Numbered from the stretch's first letter, positions 36,024-44,497 are shown. The stretch: 64,000 nucleotides of DNA from Spongiactinospora sp. TRM90649 (GCF_029382225.1 NZ_JARLTC010000014.1:167284-231283); one strand, 5' to 3'. The notes: a model not told the origin generated them from the letters alone. Translations and numbers: made by a program.

Positions 36024-36791
36024 TCATCGTTGAAGGTCACGGATTCCGGAGAGCAAGGACGGCGCCAGCTCCGGTAGGGAAACCAGGATATCCGGTAGTG
36101 AGGGGTCGGCCTGGTTGTAGGTCAGCGGCGAGCCGTCGATCCTGCTCGCGTGGGCTCCGGCGGCCAGGGCGACGGCGGCCGGGGCGGCGGAGTCCCACTC
36201 GTACTGGCCCCCGGCGTGGACGTACGCCTCGACCTCGCCGGTGAGCACTGCGGCGATCTTGGCGCCGGCCGAGCCGATCGGCACCAGGTCGCCGCCCACC
36301 AGGTAGGCGAGTTTCTGCACGAACTCGGGCGGACGGCTGCGGCTCACCGCGATCCGGACGCGGGCGCCGGGGCGCGCGGCGGCGAGCTTGGGCGGGTCGG
36401 CCGTGGTCAGCGTGCGGCCCTGGGCGGGCAGGGCGACGGCTCCGGCCGTCAGCGTGCCGCGCTCCCACAGGGCCACGTGGACGGCCCAGTCGGCGCGCCC
36501 CTCCTCGGCGAACTCGCGGGTGCCGTCGAGCGGGTCGACGATCCAGACCCGCTCGGCCTCGAGCCGCCGGGAGTTCAGCCGCTCCTCGCGGGTGGCCTCC
36601 TCCGACAGGACCTCGTCGGAGGGCCGTAGCCGGGCCAGCGAGTCGGCCAGGAACCGGTGCGCGCTCGCGTCTCCGGCGTCGCGCAATGCCCGGGGATCTT
36701 CGAAGCCACGCTCGGCCCGGAGGGTGAGTAGCAGCTCACCGGCCTCGGTGGCGAGGTCGGCGGCCAGCACATGGTCATCCCTAATCGTCAT
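36024..36791 (-). CDS. cysQ: 3'(2'),5'-bisphosphate nucleotidase, CysQ type
   Basis: Hydrolyses PAP, the by-product of every sulfotransferase reaction, to AMP and relieves product inhibition; it may also act on PAPS. The 255-residue inositol-monophosphatase-fold protein shows LSEEATREE (first metal Glu), VWIVDPLDGTREFAEEGRADWAVHVAL (second and third metal sites), and QYEWDSAAPAAVALAAGAHAS near the C-terminus. ATG 36791 overlaps the sugar transferase stop by one base (TGATG). It lies between the glycan-priming enzyme and cysD, so PAP recycling is encoded with both. Confidence 0.93.
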   Translation of the reverse strand: MTIRDDHVLAADLATEAGELLLTLRAERGFEDPRALRDAGDASAHRFLADSLARLRPSDEVLSEEATREERLNSRRLEAERVWIVDPLDGTREFAEEGRADWAVHVALWERGTLTAGAVALPAQGRTLTTADPPKLAAARPGARVRIAVSRSRPPEFVQKLAYLVGGDLVPIGSAGAKIAAVLTGEVEAYVHAGGQYEWDSAAPAAVALAAGAHASRIDGSPLTYNQADPSLPDILVSLPELAPSLLSGIRDLQR

Positions 36792-38284
36792 CAATACGCT
36801 CCAGCTCCCCGGGCGACAGCCGACCAGGTCTTCCACAGGATCTGCAGGTCCAGCATCAGGGACCAGTTCTCAACGTAACGCAGGTCCAACCGTACAGATT
36901 CCTCCCACGAGAGATCCGACCGGCCGCTCACCTGCCACAGACCGGTCAGACCGGGGCGTACCAGTAACCGCCGCCGGACGTCGTCGCCGTAGCCCGCGAC
37001 CTCTTCGGGCAGCGGCGGGCGTGGCCCGACCAGCGACATGTGGCCGAGCAGGACGTTGATGAGCTGGGGCAGCTCGTCGAGGGACCGGCGGCGCAGGAAG
37101 GCGCCGAAGGGGGTCACCCTCGGGTCGGCGCGGATCTTGAACAGCACGCCGTCGCCGTCGCTGACCAGCTCGACCTTGCGCCGTTCGGCGTCGGGGGCCA
37201 TGGTGCGGAACTTGTAGATGGTGAACTCGTGCCCGCCGCGCCCGACGCGCGTCTGCCGGAACAGCGCGGGCCCCCGGCTGGTCGAGCGGACGGCCAGCGC
37301 CAGCGCCGCCAGCACCGGCGCGAGCACCACCACCAGCACCGCCGCCACCGTGCGGTCGAACAGGTTCTTCACCAGTTGCCTGGGCCCGGCGAGGTCGGGG
37401 TGCTCGACGTGGAGCAGCGGCAGCCCGGCGGCCGGGCGGATGGTGGTGCGCGGCCCCGCCACCTCCATCAGCACGGGGGCGACCACCAGCTCGGTGCGGG
37501 TCTTCTCCAGCCGCCAGGCGAGCCGGCTCAGCGCCAGGCCGTCCATCTCCGGACAGCCGAGGACGGCCACGGTGTCGGCGGCGGTCTGGTTGACCACCAG
37601 CGCGGCGTCGGTGAAGTCGCCGAGCACGGGCACGCCCTCGACCTCGCACTCCCCGGCGCCGAAACCCCGGTAGCCGCCGGTGTCGCCGGGCAGGCAGGCG
37701 GCCACGACCTGCATGCCGTGCTCGGGCTCCGTGCGGAACCTGCGCACCAGGTCGGCGACGCCGTCGCGGTGGCCGACGACCACGACCCTGCGCATGCAGC
37801 CGCCGCGCGCCCGCGCCCGGTGCAGCCACCGCCGCAGCAGGTGCCTGGCGGCCAGCGTGAGCAGCGTCATCAGCGGCAGCGCGACCACGACGTAGCCGCG
37901 GGCGATATCGATCTTGGTGCTGTAGGCGCAGACGGCCAGCCCGGCGGTCAGCAGCAGACCGCACTGCACGATGCGGCGGAATTCCTCGGAGCCCGCGCCC
38001 AGCAGGCGCGGCTCGTAGGCCCGGTTGACGGAGATGGCGGCCGTCCAGACCGGCGGCAGCGCGGCGCTCAGCAGCAGATAGGGCGTGACGTACGGCGTGA
38101 CCTCACCGAACCTGACGCCGAGCGCCACCGCCCCGGCGAGCACGGCGCAAAATGCGTCGGCGGACATCGCCCGCCCGCGATACTGTCGCACCCACCGAGG
38201 CAGCCGGGACCGATCCGCGGGGTCGGAGGCCCGCCGCCCGCTGGCCGAGCGCGCCAGGGCCGTGGAAGGTTCACCGTCGAACAC
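36791..38284 (-). CDS. Polyprenyl-phosphate sugar-1-phosphate transferase (WbaP/CpsE type)
   Basis: Priming enzyme that puts the first sugar phosphate on undecaprenyl phosphate for exopolysaccharide assembly. In 497 residues there are four N-terminal membrane helices (about 40-150), a CoA-binding-like Rossmann domain (RRVVVVGHRDGVADLV), a fifth membrane segment (AAVLVVVLAPVLAALALAV), then the catalytic domain. The catalytic domain has YKFRTMAPDAE, SLDELPQLINVLLGHMSLVGPRPP, RPGLTGLWQVSGRS and DLRYVENWSLMLDLQI, all family hallmarks. The GTG start has GGAGGGG upstream. It is the first gene of the unit with cysQ, cysD and cysN and diverges from the exonuclease gene. Confidence 0.93.
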   Translation of the reverse strand: MFDGEPSTALARSASGRRASDPADRSRLPRWVRQYRGRAMSADAFCAVLAGAVALGVRFGEVTPYVTPYLLLSAALPPVWTAAISVNRAYEPRLLGAGSEEFRRIVQCGLLLTAGLAVCAYSTKIDIARGYVVVALPLMTLLTLAARHLLRRWLHRARARGGCMRRVVVVGHRDGVADLVRRFRTEPEHGMQVVAACLPGDTGGYRGFGAGECEVEGVPVLGDFTDAALVVNQTAADTVAVLGCPEMDGLALSRLAWRLEKTRTELVVAPVLMEVAGPRTTIRPAAGLPLLHVEHPDLAGPRQLVKNLFDRTVAAVLVVVLAPVLAALALAVRSTSRGPALFRQTRVGRGGHEFTIYKFRTMAPDAERRKVELVSDGDGVLFKIRADPRVTPFGAFLRRRSLDELPQLINVLLGHMSLVGPRPPLPEEVAGYGDDVRRRLLVRPGLTGLWQVSGRSDLSWEESVRLDLRYVENWSLMLDLQILWKTWSAVARGAGAY

Positions 38285-38351
38285 GCACCCCTCCTGCCAT
38301 TCACAAACGGACAGTCAGGGAATGATAACGAGTGGAACGGAGGCCGGTGAT

Positions 38352-38987
38352 TTGAAGGCTGAAACGTATATCTCCGTGGACATTGAGGCGGATGGTCCGA
38401 TTCCCGGGCCATATTCAATGGTGAGTTTGGGAATGACCATGGCCGGGCGGATGCGGGGGCGTCACTTCGAGGCGATCAGTCCCGACACCCACACCTTCTA
38501 CGTCGAGTTGCGGCCGATCAGCGATGACTTCGTGCCGCAGTCGATGGCGGTGTGCGGGCTCGACCGCGACCTGCTGGTCCGGGAGGGCCGTGATCCGGGG
38601 GGCGCGATGGCGGAGGCCGCGGCCTGGATAAAGCGAGTTTGCCGGAATTCCACGCCGGTGCTCGCGGCTTATCCGCTTTCCTTCGACTGGATGTGGATTT
38701 ACTGGTACTTCATGAACTTCACCGGGTCGTCCCCGTTCGGGCATTCGCGGTGCATCGACATAAAAACGCTCTACGCGGCGAAGGCCGGAGTCACCATCGG
38801 CTGGGCGACGAAGCGGCAGATGCCCCGCCATCTCGCGGCCCAGCGCCCGCACACCCACAACGCCCTCGACGACGCCATGGAGCAGGCGGAACTGCTGCAG
38901 AACCTGATGGCCTGGCCGGGATCGGCCACCGCGGCGGGCCACGACCAAGCAACGGCCGAGGTCAGCGAGGAGGGCCCGAGAGCTTGA
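38352..38987 (+). CDS. DEDDh-family 3'-5' exonuclease
   Basis: A 211-residue RNase T/DnaQ-like exonuclease. Exo I is YISVDIEADGPIPGPYSM with catalytic Asp and Glu; Exo III is HTHNALDDAMEQAELLQNLM with the catalytic His and Asp; a middle Asp is likely in PLSFDWMW. Proteins of this type are widespread single-domain actinobacterial exonucleases with no assigned pathway. The start is uncertain: TTG 38352 has GGAGG 9 bp upstream and gives a compact family-like N-terminus, while ATG 38322 would add 10 residues. It converges with pth and overlaps its end by 26 bp. Confidence 0.82.
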   Translation: MKAETYISVDIEADGPIPGPYSMVSLGMTMAGRMRGRHFEAISPDTHTFYVELRPISDDFVPQSMAVCGLDRDLLVREGRDPGGAMAEAAAWIKRVCRNSTPVLAAYPLSFDWMWIYWYFMNFTGSSPFGHSRCIDIKTLYAAKAGVTIGWATKRQMPRHLAAQRPHTHNALDDAMEQAELLQNLMAWPGSATAAGHDQATAEVSEEGPRA

Positions 38988-39558
38988 GGTCGGCCGCGTG
39001 GAAGGTGTTCTGCGTGGTCTCCAGGCCCTTGGTGATCAGCGACTCCACCACGTCGGCCGCTCGGTCGACCAGGAACGGCAGGTCCTTGCGCTCGGCCGTG
39101 CCGAAGTCGCGCAGCACAAAGGCCGCCGCGTCCATCCGACCGGGCGGGCGGCCGATCCCGAAACGCACCCGCAGGTAGTCGCGGGTGCCGAGCGACTTGG
39201 TGATCGACTTCAGGCCGTTGTGGCCGTTGTCACCACCGCCCAGCTTGGCGCGCAGCGCGCCGTAGGGGATGTCCAGCTCGTCGTGGACGACCACGACCCG
39301 CGCCGGATCGACCTTGTAGAAGTCGGCCAGCGCCTTGCACGGGCCGCCGGAGAGGTTCATGAAGGACAGCGGCTTGGCCAGGACGGCGGGCACTCCCGCG
39401 AGCCGTCCTTCGACCACCTCCGCGCGCGACCGGTGCGTCTTGAAACGCCCCCCGGCCCTGGCGGCCAGCTCGTCCAGCACCATGAAGCCGACGTTGTGCC
39501 GGTTCGCCGCGTACTCCGGCCCCGGATTGCCCAGGCCCGCGATCAGCCAACGGTCCAC
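38962..39558 (-). CDS. pth: Peptidyl-tRNA hydrolase
   Basis: Recycles peptidyl-tRNA released from ribosomes. The 198-residue protein has the classic WLIAGLGNPGPEYAANRHNVGF (with catalytic His and Asn), KPLSFMNLSGGPCKALADFY, VVVHDELDIPYGALRAKLGGGDNGHNGL with the catalytic Asp, and DYLRVRFGIGRPPG. GTG 39558 is chosen because GGAGG lies 5 bp upstream; TTG 39570 would add four residues. It is separated from rplY by a strong hairpin. Confidence 0.95.
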   Translation of the reverse strand: MDRWLIAGLGNPGPEYAANRHNVGFMVLDELAARAGGRFKTHRSRAEVVEGRLAGVPAVLAKPLSFMNLSGGPCKALADFYKVDPARVVVVHDELDIPYGALRAKLGGGDNGHNGLKSITKSLGTRDYLRVRFGIGRPPGRMDAAAFVLRDFGTAERKDLPFLVDRAADVVESLITKGLETTQNTFHAADLKLSGPPR

Positions 39559-39577
39559 GGACACCTCCAAACCATGA

Positions 39578-39605
39578 CGGCGCCCGCCGTGTGAGGCGGG
39601 CGCCG
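39578..39605 (-). terminator. Hairpin between rplY and pth
   Basis: A perfect 11-bp GC stem (39578-39588 with 39595-39605) around the loop GTGTGA, immediately after rplY and upstream of pth. Termination is probably partial, since pth needs expression from here or from a promoter inside. Confidence 0.7.
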
Positions 39606-39618
39606 GTGGTGCGGGCTA

Positions 39619-40248
39619 CTACTCGGACTCGGTGGCCTCGGCGGCGGCCCTTTCGCCTGCGGGGGCCTCGGCGGCCTCGCCCTCGGCGGCCTCCGTCTCC
39701 TCCTCGGCCCCGGTGGGCTTGGTGGCGATGAGCAGCACCAGGGTCTCGGCGTCGGCGGTCAGGGAGACACCCTGCGGGAGGTTCAGGTCGCCTGCGGTGA
39801 CCTGGGTGCCGATCTCCAGGCCGTCGATGTTCACCTCGATGCCCTGCGGGATGTGGGTGGCCTCGGCCTCGACGCCGATGGAGACCAGGAGCTGCTCCAG
39901 CATGCCGTCCGGGACGACGTCGCCGGCGACGGTGACCGGGATCTCGACGGTGACCTTCTCGCCGCGGCGGACCAGGAGGAGGTCGATGTGCTCCAGGAAG
40001 CCCTTGATCGGGTCACGCTGGACGCCCTTGGGCAGGGCCAGCTCGTCGACGCCCTCGCCGGAGAGGCGGATCAGCACGTTGGGCGTGCGCAGCGCGATCA
40101 TCAGCTCGTGGCCGGGGAGCGTGAGGTGCTTGGGGTCGGTGCCGTGGCCGTAAAGGACGGCGGGGACCTTGTCGGCGCGGCGGATCTTGCGGGCGGCGCC
40201 CTTGCCGAAGGTGGTGCGCTCTTCGACGTTGATGAGTACTTCGGACAC
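39619..40248 (-). CDS. rplY: 50S ribosomal protein L25 (Ctc form)
   Basis: 5S-rRNA-binding ribosomal protein of the long L25/TL5/Ctc type, 209 residues. An N-terminal L25 domain (GKGAARKIRRADKVPAVLYGHGTDPKHL) is followed by the TL5 beta domain (VEIPVTVAGDVVPDGMLEQ, EVNIDGLEIGTQVTAGDLNLP). The tail is acidic and Ala/Glu-rich (about 175-209), low-complexity as in other actinobacteria. The GTG start has AGGAG 7 bp upstream. A leader of about 100 bp separates it from the prs terminator. Confidence 0.96.
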   Translation of the reverse strand: MSEVLINVEERTTFGKGAARKIRRADKVPAVLYGHGTDPKHLTLPGHELMIALRTPNVLIRLSGEGVDELALPKGVQRDPIKGFLEHIDLLLVRRGEKVTVEIPVTVAGDVVPDGMLEQLLVSIGVEAEATHIPQGIEVNIDGLEIGTQVTAGDLNLPQGVSLTADAETLVLLIATKPTGAEEETEAAEGEAAEAPAGERAAAEATESE

Positions 40249-40347
40249 GGCTGATCTCCTAGGGACCTCGTTGGATCATCGGGATGCGCGCTCTCCCTGG
40301 CCCGCCCTAGCGGGAGGCGTTACGAGCGCAACCTAACCAGTTTATAC

Positions 40348-40379
40348 GGACGCGAGGACCCGTCCGGGCCCTCGCGTCC
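40348..40379 (-). terminator. Hairpin terminator after prs
   Basis: A perfect 10-bp stem (GGACGCGAGG at 40348-40357 with its complement at 40370-40379) around a 12-nt loop that can pair further, 18 bp beyond the prs stop codon. Confidence 0.75.
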
Positions 40380-40397
40380 TTAACGCCTTCGCACGAG

Positions 40398-41375
40398 CTA
40401 GCTGTCGCCCTCGAAGAGGCTGGTCACCGAGCCGTCGTTGAAGACCTCGCTGATCGCCCGCGCGATGAGCGGGGCGATCGACAGCACGGTCAGTTTGTCG
40501 AACCGCTTGTCCTCGGTCAGCGGCAGCGTGTTGGTCACCACGACCTCGGAGATGTTGCTGTTCTTCATGCGATCGACGGCGGGGCTGGAGAACACCGCGT
40601 GCGTGGCCGCGACCAGCACGTTGGTGGCGCCCTGCTCGTAGAGCGCGTCGGCCGCCTTGCAGATGGTGCCGGCGGTGTCGATCATGTCGTCGATCAGCAC
40701 ACAGGTGCGGCCCCGCACCTCACCGACGACCTCGTGGACCTTCACCTGGTTGGCCACGTCGAGGTCGCGCCGCTTGTGGATGAAGGCGACGGGGGTGCCC
40801 AGGGTGTCGGCCCAGCGCTCGGCCAGGCGCACCCGGCCGGTGTCGGGCGAGACGATCGTGGTGGTGGCGGGCTCCAGTTTGTCGCGCAGGTAGGACGCGA
40901 GGACCGGCATGGCGAACAGGTGGTCGACCGGGCCGTCGAAGAAGCCCTGGATCTGGGAGGTGTGCAGATCGACCGACATCAGCCGGTCGGCGCCGGCCGT
41001 CTTGAACAGGTCCGCGGCCAGGCGCGCGGTGATCGGCTCCCGGCCCCTGCCCTTCTTGTCCTGCCGCGCGTAGCCGAAGAACGGCATGACCACGGTGATG
41101 CGCTTGGCGGAGGCCCGTTTCAGGGCGTCCACCATGATGAGCTGCTCCATGATCCACTGGTTGATCGGAGCGGTGTGGCTCTGGATCACGAAGGCGTCGC
41201 ATCCGCGGACGGACTCCAGATAGCGAACGTAGATCTCACCGTTGGCGAAGTCATGCAGTTTGGTCGGGGTCATCTCGATGCCGAGGTGGGCCGCGACCTC
41301 CTCGGCCAGTTCGGGGTAGGCCCTTCCGGAGAAGAACATCAGGTTCTTCTCGCCCGTCATCTTCCTGCCGCTCAC
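40398..41375 (-). CDS. prs: Ribose-phosphate pyrophosphokinase
   Basis: Makes PRPP from ribose 5-phosphate and ATP. The 325 residues include LMFFSGRAYPELAEEVAAHLG, CDAFVIQSHTAPINQWIMEQL, PFFGYARQDKKGRGREPITA, VDLHTSQIQGFFDGPVDHLFA (catalytic His and flexible loop) and the PRPP-binding CVLIDDMIDTAGTICKAADAL. It belongs to the Pi-dependent class I. GTG 41375 begins the family-like reading; ATG 41360 is an alternative. It is downstream of glmU, the usual actinobacterial order. Confidence 0.97.
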   Translation of the reverse strand: MSGRKMTGEKNLMFFSGRAYPELAEEVAAHLGIEMTPTKLHDFANGEIYVRYLESVRGCDAFVIQSHTAPINQWIMEQLIMVDALKRASAKRITVVMPFFGYARQDKKGRGREPITARLAADLFKTAGADRLMSVDLHTSQIQGFFDGPVDHLFAMPVLASYLRDKLEPATTTIVSPDTGRVRLAERWADTLGTPVAFIHKRRDLDVANQVKVHEVVGEVRGRTCVLIDDMIDTAGTICKAADALYEQGATNVLVAATHAVFSSPAVDRMKNSNISEVVVTNTLPLTEDKRFDKLTVLSIAPLIARAISEVFNDGSVTSLFEGDS

Positions 41376-41424
41376 TTTGCCACCTCACCGGACTGCTCGA
41401 TGACGTGCCTACGTGATCGCTCGC

Positions 41425-42885
41425 TCACGTGCCTTTCTCCTGTTGATCAGCGGTCTGCCCGGCGGCCGACGCACGCCGCGCCGCCTCGGCCGACCTGGTG
41501 CCCGCACGCTTGCGCGCGACCCACCCTTCAATGGTGCGTTGCCGCTCGCGGGCGACCGCGATCGCCCCGGGCGGAACGTCGTTGGTGATGGTGGATCCGG
41601 CGGCCGTATAGGCGCCGTCCCCCACCGTCACGGGCGCCACCAGCATCGTGTCGCAGCCGACGAACGCGTGGTCGCCCACGGTGATGTGGCGCTTCTCCAC
41701 GCCGTCGTAGTTGACGAACACGGTGGCCGCGCCGATGTTGGCGCCGGTGCCGATCGTGGCGTCGCCGACGTAGCTCAGGTGGGGCACCTTGGCCCCTTCG
41801 CCGACCTCGGAGTTCTTGATCTCGACGTGCGCGCCGGCCTTGGCCTTGCGCAGCAGCACGGCCCCGGGCCGCAGGTAGGTGTAGGGGCCGACGAGGGCCT
41901 CTGGGCCGATGCTGGCGCCCTCGCAGACGGAGTTGCGCACCACCGCGTCCTCGCCGACCTCGGTGTCGGTCAGCGTGGTGGCGGGGCCGATCTCCGCGCC
42001 GGACGCGATCGTGGTGCGGCCGTGCAACTGGCAGCCCGGGTGGATGACGGCGTCGGCCTCGACGGTGACGTCGACGTCGATCCAGGTGCTCGCCGGGTCG
42101 ATCACGGTGACCCCGGCCAGCATGTGGTCGCGCAGCACCCGGTCGTTGAGCACCCGGCGGGCGGCGGCGAGCTGCACCCGGTTGTTGACGCCCTCGACCT
42201 CGACGTGGTCGGCCGCGACGAAGGCGCCGACCCGGTGGCCGTCTTCACGGAGGATGGCCAGCACGTCGGTGAGATATTCCTCACCTTGCGCGTTGGCGGC
42301 CCCGACGCGCTTGATGCCGTCGGCCAGCAACTGCCCGTCGAAGGCGTAGACGCCGGAGTTCATCTCGGCGATGGCGCGCTGCTCGGGGGTGGCGTCGCGG
42401 TCTTCGACGATCTCCAGGACGGCCCCGCCGGAGTCGCGGATGATGCGCCCGTATCCGGTCGGGTCGGGCACCACGGCGGTCAGGACGGTGACCGCGTTGC
42501 CGTCGCCGGTGTGCGCGGCGAGCAGCCGCTCCATGGTCTCCTGGCGCAGCATGGGCGTGTCACCGTAGGTGACCAGCACCGTGCCGCCCAGCGTGCCGAC
42601 CTCTTCGAGGGCCGTGCGGACGGCGTGGCCGGTGCCCCGCTGCTCGGTCTGGACCACGGCGAGCGCGTCGGGGCTCGTGCGCGCGAGGTGCTCGTGCATG
42701 CGCTCGCGCCCATGCCCGATGACGACGATCAGGCGCTCGGGATCCAGCCCTCGCGCGGCGACGAGCACATGGTCGAGCATCGCCCGGCCACAAAGCTCGT
42801 GCAGGACTTTCGGTCTCTCGGACTTCATCCTCGTGCCCTCGCCCGCGGCGAGGACGACGACGGCGGCCGGGCGCGGCACACTCAC
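41425..42885 (-). CDS. glmU: Bifunctional GlmU (acetyltransferase/uridyltransferase)
   Basis: Makes UDP-GlcNAc from glucosamine 1-phosphate for peptidoglycan and other glycans. In 486 residues the N-terminal uridyltransferase shows VVLAAGEGTRMKSERPKVLHEL (residues 9-30), QRGTGHAVRTAL, VTYGDTPML and EMNSGVYAFDG. The C-terminal left-handed beta helix has repeated hexads (ASTWIDVDVTVEADAVIHPG onwards) and VEIKNSEVGEGAKVPHLSYVGD with active-site residues. The tail after about 455 is Ala/Arg-rich. It also supplies UDP-sugar for the polysaccharide genes in the window. Confidence 0.97.
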   Translation of the reverse strand: MSVPRPAAVVVLAAGEGTRMKSERPKVLHELCGRAMLDHVLVAARGLDPERLIVVIGHGRERMHEHLARTSPDALAVVQTEQRGTGHAVRTALEEVGTLGGTVLVTYGDTPMLRQETMERLLAAHTGDGNAVTVLTAVVPDPTGYGRIIRDSGGAVLEIVEDRDATPEQRAIAEMNSGVYAFDGQLLADGIKRVGAANAQGEEYLTDVLAILREDGHRVGAFVAADHVEVEGVNNRVQLAAARRVLNDRVLRDHMLAGVTVIDPASTWIDVDVTVEADAVIHPGCQLHGRTTIASGAEIGPATTLTDTEVGEDAVVRNSVCEGASIGPEALVGPYTYLRPGAVLLRKAKAGAHVEIKNSEVGEGAKVPHLSYVGDATIGTGANIGAATVFVNYDGVEKRHITVGDHAFVGCDTMLVAPVTVGDGAYTAAGSTITNDVPPGAIAVARERQRTIEGWVARKRAGTRSAEAARRASAAGQTADQQEKGT

Positions 42886-43062
42886 GGACTGAGCTCCCTC
42901 GGCGTCGCGGCTGTGAACAGATATGGATCAGGGATGGCGTACGGTCACCTATTGGGCCCCGTACCGCAATCCACCCGACATCGTGAGGATACCTGCCCAC
43001 CCTGCGGCGACTCTCACCCCACCCAGCCACCCGCACCGCCACCGAACCGGACACGGACGCAG

Positions 43063-43134
43063 CTCCGGCGCCAGGACTCGAACCTGGACAACTGACACCA
43101 AAAGACAGCGGGCTGCCAATTACCCAACGCCGGA
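43063..43134 (-). tRNA. tRNA-Gln (anticodon TTG)
   Basis: A 72-nt cloverleaf: a perfect 7-bp acceptor stem TCCGGCG/CGCCGGA with a G discriminator, a D loop containing TAATTGGCA as in other actinobacterial tRNA-Gln, anticodon loop TTTTGGT giving anticodon TTG (codon CAA), and T arm CCAGGTTCGAGTCCTGG. The anticodon stem has one T-T mismatch. CCA is not encoded. Its place beside glmU is typical. Confidence 0.95.
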
Positions 43135-43485
43135 TGGCGAGCTGACCATACAACCCCCGGGACGACCGGGGATCGCCGCCTCAGCCCACCGTGACACCCT
43201 ACCTGGCCCAGCCCGTCACAGGCGATCGACTACCACAAGCTCCACGGATCTTTCCCGGACCGGCCCGGCGCTCGTTACTTCGCGCGCACATAGACACACG
43301 TTCCGACAAAGCGCGACTTGTAACACATATCCGCTCAATCGGCAAGCCACGGAAACACCATCAGATCTCTTCCGGATCGTCACCTACGACATATTCGGTT
43401 CTTAGGGGTTCCTTACCTACGATGGCGTAGGTTACGGTTGCGTAGCTAGGACATTCGCCCCATTCACGTCGTGAGAGGCTGCCCT
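43135..43485. other. Divergent upstream region of tRNA-Gln and the desaturase gene
   Basis: About 350 bp without a convincing gene; GC falls towards 43440. It must hold the leftward tRNA promoter and the rightward desaturase promoter. CACCTACGAC at 43381 resembles one half of the palindrome at 43415-43432. The 42886-43062 stretch on the other side of the tRNA shows nothing recognisable. Confidence 0.5.
43415..43432 (+). promoter_or_regulatory. Palindromic operator upstream of the desaturase gene
   Basis: ACCTACGATGGCGTAGGT is a perfect inverted repeat with 7-bp arms and a 4-bp centre, 53 bp before the desaturase start. TAGGTT at 43428-43433 could be the -10, so a bound repressor would cover the promoter. 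The FasR-like TetR gene immediately downstream is the obvious candidate to bind it. Confidence 0.65.
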
Positions 43486-44424
43486 ATGACCGTCGTCGCC
43501 GAGAGCACGTCCCAACATCCGAAGCCGGATATCGACCCCGAGCCGAAGACCAAACCCGAGCTAATCACCTTCGCGGTAGTGGTCGGCGCGCCCCTCGTGG
43601 CCATCGCCGCCGCCGTGCCCTTCGCCTGGGGATGGGGCCTGAGCTGGCTCGACATCGTCATCTCCTTCGTGCTCTACATCGTCTCCGGCCTCGGCGTCAC
43701 GGTCGGCTTCCACCGGTACTTCACGCACGGCTCCTTCAAGGCGCCGCGCCCGGTGAAGATCGCCCTCGGCATCGCCGGCAGCCTCTCGCTGGAGATGTCG
43801 GTCCTCGACTGGGTCGCCACCCACCGCAAGCACCACAAGTTCTCCGACAAGGAGGGCGACCCGCACTCGCCGTGGCGCTTCGGCCCCGGGTTCAAGGCCA
43901 TGTCCAAGGGCCTGCTCTACGCCCACATGGGCTGGCTGTTCGAGTCCACTCGCGCCAACCGCGAGAAGTACGCGCCCGACCTCTACAAGGACCCGGTGAT
44001 CCGCAAGCTGCACTCGTGGTTCCCGGTCATGGCGATCACCTCGATCTTCCTGCCCGCGATCCTCGGCGGCCTGCTGACCTGGTCCTGGTGGGGCGCGGCC
44101 ACCGCGTTCTTCTGGGGCACCCTGGTCCGGATCGGCCTGCTGCACCACGTGACTTGGTCGATCAACTCGATCTGCCACGTGTTCGGCGAGGAGGCGTTCC
44201 AGGTCCGCGACAAGTCGCGCAACGTGTGGTGGCTGGCGATCCCCTCGTTCGGCGAGTCCTGGCACAACCTGCACCACTCCGACCCCACCTGCGCGCGGCA
44301 CGGCGCGCTGAAGGGGCAGATCGACCTCAGCGCCGGCACGATCCGGCTGCTGGAGAAGGCCGGATGGGCCACCGACGTCCGCTGGCCGGACCCCGAGCGG
44401 CTGGCGGCGAAACGAGTTGTCTGA
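43486..44424 (+). CDS. Membrane fatty acyl-CoA desaturase (delta-9 type)
   Basis: Introduces a cis double bond into fatty acyl-CoA in the membrane, using a di-iron centre. The 312 residues hold the three histidine boxes: HRYFTH, HRKHHKFSD and HNLHHSDP, with about four membrane helices between them (VVVGAPLVAIAAAVPFAW, LDIVIVSFVLYIVSGLGV-like, and two after box 2). ATG 43486 follows GAGAGG; a GTG five codons earlier is possible. A perfect palindrome upstream and a TetR gene downstream suggest feedback control of membrane fluidity. Confidence 0.93.
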   Translation: MTVVAESTSQHPKPDIDPEPKTKPELITFAVVVGAPLVAIAAAVPFAWGWGLSWLDIVISFVLYIVSGLGVTVGFHRYFTHGSFKAPRPVKIALGIAGSLSLEMSVLDWVATHRKHHKFSDKEGDPHSPWRFGPGFKAMSKGLLYAHMGWLFESTRANREKYAPDLYKDPVIRKLHSWFPVMAITSIFLPAILGGLLTWSWWGAATAFFWGTLVRIGLLHHVTWSINSICHVFGEEAFQVRDKSRNVWWLAIPSFGESWHNLHHSDPTCARHGALKGQIDLSAGTIRLLEKAGWATDVRWPDPERLAAKRVV

Positions 44425-44497
44425 CCATCCGGTGATCGGCCGGGCCGCCGTCTCCCGGGCGGCCCGCGTTCCCACCGGTGCCCGGTCTGCGGGCATT

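Noticed and set aside
14177..38284. Genomic island or mobile element carrying the polysaccharide genes
   Set aside because: No integrase, transposase, attachment-site repeats or tRNA at either edge was seen, and most of the region has host-like composition.
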